This document shows positions 35,397 to 41,455 of a stretch of DNA of 41,455 nucleotides, in pieces. Every line of letters begins with the position of its first letter. Within the stretch, counting starts at the first letter, position 1. A program made the position numbers and the translations under genes. Under the pieces are notes generated by a model. That model was not told the origin of the DNA and made no database searches. It worked only from the letters and a program-made list of their open reading frames with translations. Source of the DNA: Candidatus Uhrbacteria bacterium (GTDB lineage Bacteria > Patescibacteriota > Patescibacteriia > SG8-24); NCBI GenBank assembly GCA_016205965.1, contig JACQSM010000023.1:1-41455 (forward strand), read 5' to 3'.

Positions 35397-35825
35397 ATGG
35401 CCCGCAATGCTCCCGCGAGTCCGAAGAGGATGATTTCTAAAAAAACGTCGTCGAAAAAAAGCCAAGCGGCGGCGCCCAAGTCCGCCCATGGCGCGGGCAC
35501 CGGCAGCCAGCGCCATGACACCGGCGCCGACACGCGTTATACGGGCGAAGTGCTGTTGTCCGGCTGGCGCGACGAAGCCGACAAGCGGGAACTGCTGCAT
35601 CTTGTCCGTCACGTCGGCGAGCAGGCCCGATCGTTGAATCCCGAGCACCGGATCGATCGCATCGAGGATCAGGGCGACGTCGTCAAGGTTTTAACTTCCG
35701 AAAATCAGCTGGCCGCGGCCATCGGCAAAAGACTCGATGACGCCCGCAAAGGCGGCACGCTCGAGATAAACTGGTCGGATCGCGACACGCCGGCGCGCGT
35801 CATCTGGAAGGGTCCGGCGAAGTGA
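35397..35825 (+). CDS. BCAM0308-like domain protein with Lys/Ala-rich N-terminus
   Basis: RIDRIEDQGDVVKVLTSENQLAAAIGKRLDDARKGGTLEINWSDRDTPARVIWKG resembles the C-terminal part of that family by memory. Confidence 0.55.
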   Translation: MARNAPASPKRMISKKTSSKKSQAAAPKSAHGAGTGSQRHDTGADTRYTGEVLLSGWRDEADKRELLHLVRHVGEQARSLNPEHRIDRIEDQGDVVKVLTSENQLAAAIGKRLDDARKGGTLEINWSDRDTPARVIWKGPAK

Positions 35826-35855
35826 CGTTGCGTCGCGCCGTGATACACTAGTTCC

Positions 35856-36314
35856 ATGACCGTTACCATCGACCTTTTCGGCGCGTTCCAGGCGATTGTC
35901 GTCGTTATTTTCGGCGTCCTCATTTTGGGCATCGTCTTCCTCTTATATAAGAAGGTCCGCGGGTTCTTTCGCGGCCGCGCCTTCGACGCCTTCGACCGCG
36001 AGGAGATGTCCAAGCGCTGGGACGAGATCGAGGCCTTATTGAAAGCGCCGGGCGAGGTCAGCCGCAAGCTCGCCGTGATGGAGGCCGACAAGCTGTTGGA
36101 CTACGCCCTCAAGGCGTTAGCGATGCCCGGCACCACGCTCGGCGAGCGGCTCAAGTTCGCCCAATACAAGTATCCGAAGCTGCGCGAGGTCTGGTGGGCG
36201 CATAAAATCCGCAACCAACTGGCCCATGAGGCGGCGTTCCATCTCGATGCCGCCATGGCCGCCGGCGCGGTGAAAGCTTTTAAACGCGCCCTCGAGGAGC
36301 TCGGCGTGGTCTGA
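35856..36314 (+). CDS. Membrane-anchored conserved hypothetical protein
   Basis: N-terminal TM; RWDEIEALLKAPGEVSRKLAVMEADKLLDYALKALAMPGTTLGERLKFAQYKYPKLREVWWAHKIRNQLAHEA. Confidence 0.8.
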   Translation: MTVTIDLFGAFQAIVVVIFGVLILGIVFLLYKKVRGFFRGRAFDAFDREEMSKRWDEIEALLKAPGEVSRKLAVMEADKLLDYALKALAMPGTTLGERLKFAQYKYPKLREVWWAHKIRNQLAHEAAFHLDAAMAAGAVKAFKRALEELGVV

Positions 36315-36331
36315 ACTCCGGCGCCCCCGAC

Positions 36332-37081
36332 ATGATTCCGTATCTCGAAATACACGTCATTCCGGTCGGCCCCGTCAACATCCAGGTGTGGGGTCTTTTC
36401 GTGGCCATCGGCATCGCGGCCGCCTTGCGGCTCGGCGTCGGCGAATGCCGCCGGCTGAAGCTCGATGTCGACGCGTTCTTGGATCTGGCGCTTTGGTCGC
36501 TGCTCGGCGCTTTCGCCGGCGCCAGGCTGGCGCACGCCTTGGCTTATGATCCGGCCGTCTTTGCCGCCGACCCCTTCGAACTGCTGCGCGTCTGGCACGG
36601 AGGATTTTCGAGCATCGGCGGATTTATCGGCGGCGTCGGCGCCGGAATCTTCTACGCCCGCCGTCGCAAACTCGACGTTCGCGCCTACGCCAATGTCGCC
36701 GCTTTCATTCTGCCGCTCGGTTACGGCATCGGCCGGATCGGCTGCTTCCTGATTCACGATCATCCCGGGACGCTCTCGCATTCGCTGCTGGCCGTGCGGT
36801 ATCCGGACGGACCGCGCCTTGACCACGGCCTGCTGCTGTCGCTGCTGGGCTTCGCCATCTTCGGCGCTTTCCTGGCGTTGCGAAAATATCGTCCCGGAGT
36901 TTTTTTTCCGGCCGCCTTCATCGCGATGTATGCTCCGGTCAGGTTCCTGCTCGATTTTTATCGGGTAGGGGACGCCAGATACTGGGGATTGACGCCGGCG
37001 CAGATTTTTTGCGCGGCCGCGATCATAACTTTGCCATTCATCAGAAAAAAATATGTCTCTGCTCCGCTTCCGCGACTCTAA
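36332..37081 (+). CDS. lgt: Prolipoprotein diacylglyceryl transferase-like protein
   Basis: HGGFSSIGGFIGG, GYGIGRIGCFLIHDHPG, PVRFLLDFYR. Confidence 0.85.
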   Translation: MIPYLEIHVIPVGPVNIQVWGLFVAIGIAAALRLGVGECRRLKLDVDAFLDLALWSLLGAFAGARLAHALAYDPAVFAADPFELLRVWHGGFSSIGGFIGGVGAGIFYARRRKLDVRAYANVAAFILPLGYGIGRIGCFLIHDHPGTLSHSLLAVRYPDGPRLDHGLLLSLLGFAIFGAFLALRKYRPGVFFPAAFIAMYAPVRFLLDFYRVGDARYWGLTPAQIFCAAAIITLPFIRKKYVSAPLPRL

Positions 37082-37511
37082 GACGTTGGTCATCCTGCGC
37101 CTGGCCGTCGGCAGCCTGTTCCTCGGCTTCGGCATAGAAAAGCTGATCCGGCCCGAGGCCTGGTACGGCTGGGTGCCGTCCTGGTTCACGCCGCTCTTGC
37201 CGGTCAGCCTGGCGACCTTCATGTTCTTGAACGGTCTGTTCGAGATCGCCCTCGGCGCCGCCTTGCTCCTCGGCAGGTTCACCCGCTTGGCCGCCGCCGC
37301 TGCCGGCCTGTTCCTCTTCGGCATCATCCTGTCGATCGGCGCCAACGACGTCATCTTCCGCGACAGCGTCATCATGGGCGCCTGTTTGGCGATCATCGCC
37401 GAGGCCAACGGCACGGCCAAGAAGCCGCTTTCGGCGCCGGCGCTGCGCCGCCTGGCCATGGCCTACGCGTTGTTCGTGCTGGTGCTCGGTGTGTTGTATG
37501 TCCGCGGCTAG
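37053..37511 (+). CDS. DoxX-like membrane protein
   Basis: VILRLAVGSLFLGFGIEKLIRPEAW, multiple TM segments; overlaps lgt end. Confidence 0.65.
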   Translation: MSLLRFRDSKTLVILRLAVGSLFLGFGIEKLIRPEAWYGWVPSWFTPLLPVSLATFMFLNGLFEIALGAALLLGRFTRLAAAAAGLFLFGIILSIGANDVIFRDSVIMGACLAIIAEANGTAKKPLSAPALRRLAMAYALFVLVLGVLYVRG

Positions 37512-39027
37512 CACGCGGACCGCGCCTTCGCGCCGGGCGCTCGCCGCCGCCGCCTTCCTGGTCGGCGCCGGCGTCATGGCCATCGAGATCACCGCCTCGC
37601 GCATCCTGGCGCCGACTTTCGGCGCCTCGCTGTTCGTCTGGACCAGCCTGATCGTCACCGTCCTGGCGGCGATGTCGTTGGGCTATTGGGCCGGCGGCCG
37701 CGTGGCCGAACGCGACGGCGGCATGGCCGCCTTGAGCGCGGTACTGATGAGTGCCGGCATGCTGGTGCTGGTCGGACTCTGGATCTATCGGCTGATCGCC
37801 ATGCCTGTGCTGGGCATCTTCGCCTCGTGGTCCGTCGGTTCGGCCGCGCTCTTTTTGGGATCGCTTCTGGTTTCGTTCGTCGTCTTCGCCGTGCCGGTGT
37901 TCCTCCTGGCCATGGCCAGTCCGATTTTACTGAAGGAGTGGTCCCGGACCGTCGACATCGGCCGCGCTTCCGGCGGATATTTCGCCGTGTCAACGCTGGG
38001 CAGCGTCGTCGGCACGGTCGCGCCGACCCTGGTGCTGGTGCCGAGCTTCGGCGCCCGCCGAACCATGGAGATCGCGGCCGCGACTTTTTTCGTGGTCGGA
38101 CTGTATCTGATGCCGCGGCGCAAGACGGCGCTCATGGCCGCCTTCGTGCCGCTCATCGGTCTTTCGGCTCTGGCCGAACCGTCCATGCCGGCATCGGCCC
38201 TCTATCAAACCGAGTCGCCCTACCAGCTGATCAGCGTCGCCGAACGCGACGGCCGCCGTTTTTTGGTATTCAACGAAGGCTCGGGGGTGCAATCGGTCTA
38301 TGATCCATCGGGCGCCAGGACGGGTTATTATTACGACGCCTACGGCGTGCTGCCTTTGTTGCGACCGTACGGGGCAGGGCACGATGTCGCCATCATCGGC
38401 TTGGCCGGCGGCACGGTCGCCCGGCGCTATGTCAGTTTCTTGCCGGCCGGCGCGCCGAAGCCGCGCGTCGTCGGCGTCGAGATCGACTCGCAGGTCATCG
38501 CTGTCGCTCGAAAATATTTCGCCCTCGATGAGATCGGCGCCGAAACCGTGATCGCCGACGGCCGCGTGTACCTGGCCACGACCGACCGCGAGTTCGACGT
38601 CGTGATCATCGACGCCTACAGCACCCAGCTGTACATCGCGCCGCACATGGTCACCAAGGAATTTTTCGAAGTCGCGGCGCGGCGTTTGAAGCCGGGCGGC
38701 ATTTTGGCCCTCAACATCAACGCCGATGGAGGAGAGTCGCCGCTGCTGCAATCGATGCTCAACGGCTTGGCGGCGGTTTTCCCGCATGTGCTGACGACGC
38801 CCGTGGGCTCGTCGTGGAATCATCTGGTGCTGGCCAGCTTTGCGTCGATCGACGCTTCGGCCGCGGCTTTGAGAATTCCGCCGGGCTACGAAGACATCGC
38901 CGCCCAGGTGTCCGGCGCCCGGGCGGTGACGCACGACCCGGCCAAACCGATGTTCACCGACGACCGCGCTCCGGTCGAAATGATGACCGACGAGATGATC
39001 ATGCGGGAGGCTTGGCGGGGGCAATAA
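37498..39027 (+). CDS. Fused membrane/spermidine-synthase-like protein
   Basis: GAGVMAIEITASRILAPTFGASLFVWTSLIVTVLAAMSLGYWAGG; SAM-binding region VVGVEIDSQVIAVARKYF, DVVIIDAYSTQLYIAPHMVTKEFFEVAARRLKPGG. Confidence 0.85.
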   Translation: MSAASTRTAPSRRALAAAAFLVGAGVMAIEITASRILAPTFGASLFVWTSLIVTVLAAMSLGYWAGGRVAERDGGMAALSAVLMSAGMLVLVGLWIYRLIAMPVLGIFASWSVGSAALFLGSLLVSFVVFAVPVFLLAMASPILLKEWSRTVDIGRASGGYFAVSTLGSVVGTVAPTLVLVPSFGARRTMEIAAATFFVVGLYLMPRRKTALMAAFVPLIGLSALAEPSMPASALYQTESPYQLISVAERDGRRFLVFNEGSGVQSVYDPSGARTGYYYDAYGVLPLLRPYGAGHDVAIIGLAGGTVARRYVSFLPAGAPKPRVVGVEIDSQVIAVARKYFALDEIGAETVIADGRVYLATTDREFDVVIIDAYSTQLYIAPHMVTKEFFEVAARRLKPGGILALNINADGGESPLLQSMLNGLAAVFPHVLTTPVGSSWNHLVLASFASIDASAAALRIPPGYEDIAAQVSGARAVTHDPAKPMFTDDRAPVEMMTDEMIMREAWRGQ

Positions 39028-39050
39028 AAACCCGTCGGCGTGCCGACGGG
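39027..39050 (-). terminator. Intrinsic terminator, best oriented for the minus-strand gene
   Basis: CCCGTCGGC-GT-GCCGACGGG; minus-strand TTTTT. Confidence 0.65.
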
Positions 39051-39085
39051 AGAGCGGTGCGGTTCAGTACCGGATTGTTGTTGTG

Positions 39086-39790
39086 TCAAGCGGAGGAGTC
39101 CGCCGCGTGCTGGTAAATCTTGACCAGGTGTTTCCACGCCGTCCCATAGCGATCCAGGGCGGCGACGATGTTTTTCTCATGCTTTTTCTGCGCCAGCAAA
39201 AAGTAGACCGAATGCTTGACCCGGACGGCGAAGACCCGGCGTAATGCCCGGTCGTCGAACTCTTGCAGCCTTTCTCGGATCACGGTTTCCCGATCCTTTC
39301 TCGGAAAATGCTGGTAGACAAGGACGCTTTTGCCGGAATCATAGATCGACTCGATATCGTTCCAGAGGACGTACTTGCGAAGATTGCTCGTGCCGGTCGA
39401 TTTCACTTCGATGCCGTTGTCGGGATCGAAGAAAATCAGATCGGCAGTCTTCTCTTTGCGCACTTCGCCGAACGTCCGAAGCCTGTCCTCGAACTTCTCG
39501 ATGTTATCGCCGGCAAACAGCAAACCGGCCGCATGCTCGCTTTTTTCAAAGACGGACAAATCTTTCTGTCCCGAGGCGATACGTTTTTGTAAAAACCGGT
39601 AGATGTCGTTGTCAAAGGCGCCCCATGTTTCCGGATCATGCAAATACGCGACGCGGTTTCCGTCATTGCCACCGTCATCTCTCGTCTTCATCCAGTGGAC
39701 CATGATGTTGAATCCGCCCGAATCGCGCAGCGCCTTCAACAGCGAGAACTTTTGATAGTCTCCGAAATCGCCGAAGTACTGGTTTTTCAT
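39086..39790 (-). CDS. Conserved protein of unknown function (KNQYFGDxxDYxK family)
   Basis: MKNQYFGDFGDYQKFSLLKAL, VHWMKTRDDGGNDG, LIFFDPDNGIEVKS, VLVYQHFPRKDRE. Confidence 0.8.
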   Translation of the reverse strand: MKNQYFGDFGDYQKFSLLKALRDSGGFNIMVHWMKTRDDGGNDGNRVAYLHDPETWGAFDNDIYRFLQKRIASGQKDLSVFEKSEHAAGLLFAGDNIEKFEDRLRTFGEVRKEKTADLIFFDPDNGIEVKSTGTSNLRKYVLWNDIESIYDSGKSVLVYQHFPRKDRETVIRERLQEFDDRALRRVFAVRVKHSVYFLLAQKKHEKNIVAALDRYGTAWKHLVKIYQHAADSSA

Positions 39791-39909
39791 AGAGGTGGAG
39801 ATACACCAAACTTTGTAGCATAATTTGGAAGTTTTAAGAACGGTTCTCCTATTGACGCACCGCTGACTTTGCTGCTAATTTGCGGGCGTCCCTTACCAAG
39901 GAGCGCGCG

Positions 39910-40560
39910 ATGACGCCGGAAGAGTTCAAGAGCCTGGAAAAAACCGCCGAGAATCTCCTTTCGCCGCTCAACGAGCGGATCGGGCAAGTCCGGAATGAGC
40001 TCGCCATGCTCGAGCTGGAAGCCGAGCGGCACGAGAGGTTCAAGGCTTGGCACCGGCTTCTCATGCAGGGTGAATCGACGGCCGGATTTTTTTCCGCGAG
40101 CTACGCCATGTACGTCCGTCGATACCGTGCGGAGAGCGCGAAAAAAAATGGGCTGAAGGCGACATTGCTGGACGTCGACCTCGTCATCGTTCCTGACGCG
40201 CTCACGCCGCACGACTTGCGGGTGGATGTTCCGCATGCCGATGGTGCCGGCATGACCAACACGAGTCGCGAGGTCGATGTGTCCGGAATCGTCGACCGGA
40301 TGCTGGCGTACACGAGGCATGCCAAGAACGTCTCGGTCGGAACGCTCGATGACGTTTTGCGCGAACCATGCCGCACCTGCGGTGAGGCGGCGCTCGTGGC
40401 CGCGTCGGATGCCTATCTGGACGAAGACAACGGCCGGGAATTCATCATCGGCCGGCTCTGCGCGAAGTGCCCATCGGTCGAGGAATTTGCCGTTTTTTCC
40501 GAATACGCCGCCAGACACCCGCAGTTCGGCCGAACGTACGGCATCTACCGACGCGAATGA
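39910..40560 (+). CDS. Hypothetical protein with CxxC...CxxC putative zinc ribbon
   Basis: CRTCG...CAKC; SD AAGGAG; TTGACG-18-TAATTT upstream. Confidence 0.75.
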   Translation: MTPEEFKSLEKTAENLLSPLNERIGQVRNELAMLELEAERHERFKAWHRLLMQGESTAGFFSASYAMYVRRYRAESAKKNGLKATLLDVDLVIVPDALTPHDLRVDVPHADGAGMTNTSREVDVSGIVDRMLAYTRHAKNVSVGTLDDVLREPCRTCGEAALVAASDAYLDEDNGREFIIGRLCAKCPSVEEFAVFSEYAARHPQFGRTYGIYRRE

Positions 40561-40572
40561 AGCGCTTCAAGG

Positions 40573-40597
40573 CTCCGTTATCAAACGGAGATTTTTT
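40573..40597 (+). terminator. Intrinsic terminator
   Basis: CTCCGTT-ATCA-AACGGAG then ATTTTTT. Confidence 0.8.
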
Positions 40598-40693
40598 ATC
40601 GAACGCCCCGGGCGCACTAGGCGGTGATGGTTGGCGGAACTTCAAATCAGCAAGATAGCCGAGTCTTTATTCGCAGATAACGATAAATACATA

Positions 40694-40722
40694 TTGACAA
40701 ACGATAAGCATTAAATTAAGAT
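40694..40722 (+). promoter_or_regulatory. Sigma70-like promoter TTGACA-17-TAAGAT
   Basis: Read directly; the -10 overlaps the first possible ATG of the DUF2975 ORF. Confidence 0.5.
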
Positions 40723-41230
40723 GCAAATAGAAAAGTTTATAAAACCAGTTATGAAGAAAGGCTCAACAATATTTCTGCGGGTAGTAATCGTGCTTATCGG
40801 AATCGTGGCGCTTATGGTCATGATTCGGTTTCCCTTGACCGAGGGGAGAGCCGTAAACTTAGACCTGTTCAGTATTTACTCTGATCCGTTCATCGGGTAT
40901 GGGTACTTGGCGTCGATACCATTTTTTGTGGCGCTGTATCAGGCGTTTACATTACTCGGATACATCGGGAAAAATAAAGTATTCTCACTTAGCTCCGTGA
41001 GGGCTTTAAGGAATATAAAATATTGCGCAATCATACAAAGCATCTTAATTCTGATGGCAATACTATACATAATGATGTCTCACAGTGTAGATGATGATCC
41101 GGCGGGCTTTATTGCGATCGGCATTTTGGCTACTTTTATTTCTATCGTAATCGCCACCGCGGCTGCTGTTTTTGAAGAACTTTTACAAAGTGCCGTGGAT
41201 ATAAAGTGCGAGAACGACTTAATCGTTTAA
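40721..41230 (+). CDS. DUF2975-like membrane protein (true start possibly 40751)
   Basis: MKKGSTIFLRVVIVLIGIVALMVMIRFP and four-TM pattern; partnered with a small HTH gene. Confidence 0.75.
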   Translation: MQIEKFIKPVMKKGSTIFLRVVIVLIGIVALMVMIRFPLTEGRAVNLDLFSIYSDPFIGYGYLASIPFFVALYQAFTLLGYIGKNKVFSLSSVRALRNIKYCAIIQSILILMAILYIMMSHSVDDDPAGFIAIGILATFISIVIATAAAVFEELLQSAVDIKCENDLIV

Positions 41231-41234
41231 TGTT

Positions 41235-41438
41235 ATGGCAATTATCATTAACATCGACGTTATGTTGGCGAAGCGGAAGATGAGCGTCACCGAGCTTGCC
41301 GAGAAAGTTGGCATCACGACGGCTAACATTTCCGTGCTGAAAAACGGAAAGGCAAAAGCAATTCGTCTCTCAACGTTGGAAGCAATTTGCAAAGCGCTGG
41401 AGTGTCAGCCGGGGGATATTTTGGAATATAAAAAGTAG
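41235..41438 (+). CDS. Small XRE/YozG-like HTH regulator
   Basis: MLAKRKMSVTELAEKVGITTANISVLKNGKAKAIRLSTLEAICKALECQPGDILEYK. Confidence 0.93.
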   Translation: MAIIINIDVMLAKRKMSVTELAEKVGITTANISVLKNGKAKAIRLSTLEAICKALECQPGDILEYKK

Positions 41439-41455
41439 AGAAAATATCATTACTC

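Noticed and set aside
36101-37459. 452-aa minus-strand ORF
   Set aside because: Antisense to lgt/DoxX-like genes, which have clear family motifs on the plus strand.
1-41455. tRNA/rRNA genes, transposases, integrases or restriction-modification genes
   Set aside because: None recognised by eye on either strand; a tRNAscan/Infernal/HMM run would be needed to exclude them.

Overview
The window is a GC-rich (roughly 60% by eye) bacterial chromosome segment, mostly coding on the + strand. Its content suggests a Patescibacteria/CPR-like genome; this is inference from gene content, not a phylogenetic test. It runs in this order: (1) a head-to-head pair of RNA methyltransferases, a GT2 glycosyltransferase and a Rieske ferredoxin; (2) a catabolic block of 2-oxoacid:ferredoxin oxidoreductase alpha/beta/gamma/ferredoxin, MgtE, PduL and AckA; (3) a small accessory island with minus-strand unknown genes; (4) lepA, an untracked 37-aa membrane peptide, recJ and RNase HI; (5) two translationally coupled secreted Cys-rich repeat proteins (GWAWS repeats and DNDxDG repeats) directly upstream of a type IV pilus locus (pilM-N-O-P-like, pilB, stand-alone REC, pilC, major pilin, pilD, three pseudopilins, PilX-like); (6) ligA, gatC, gatA, a BCAM0308-like protein, a conserved membrane protein, lgt, DoxX-like and a fused spermidine-synthase-like gene; (7) an accessory right end that becomes clearly AT-richer, with an unknown YFGDxxDYxK-family gene, a 4-Cys protein and a DUF2975/HTH pair. 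The most notable signals are the surface-protein plus pilus super-locus, two families of intergenic palindromes whose copies differ by compensatory changes, a recurring extended -10 box 6-11 nt before ATGs (candidate leaderless transcripts), and the compact acid-forming ATP-generating module. No tRNA, rRNA, CRISPR array or transposase was recognised.
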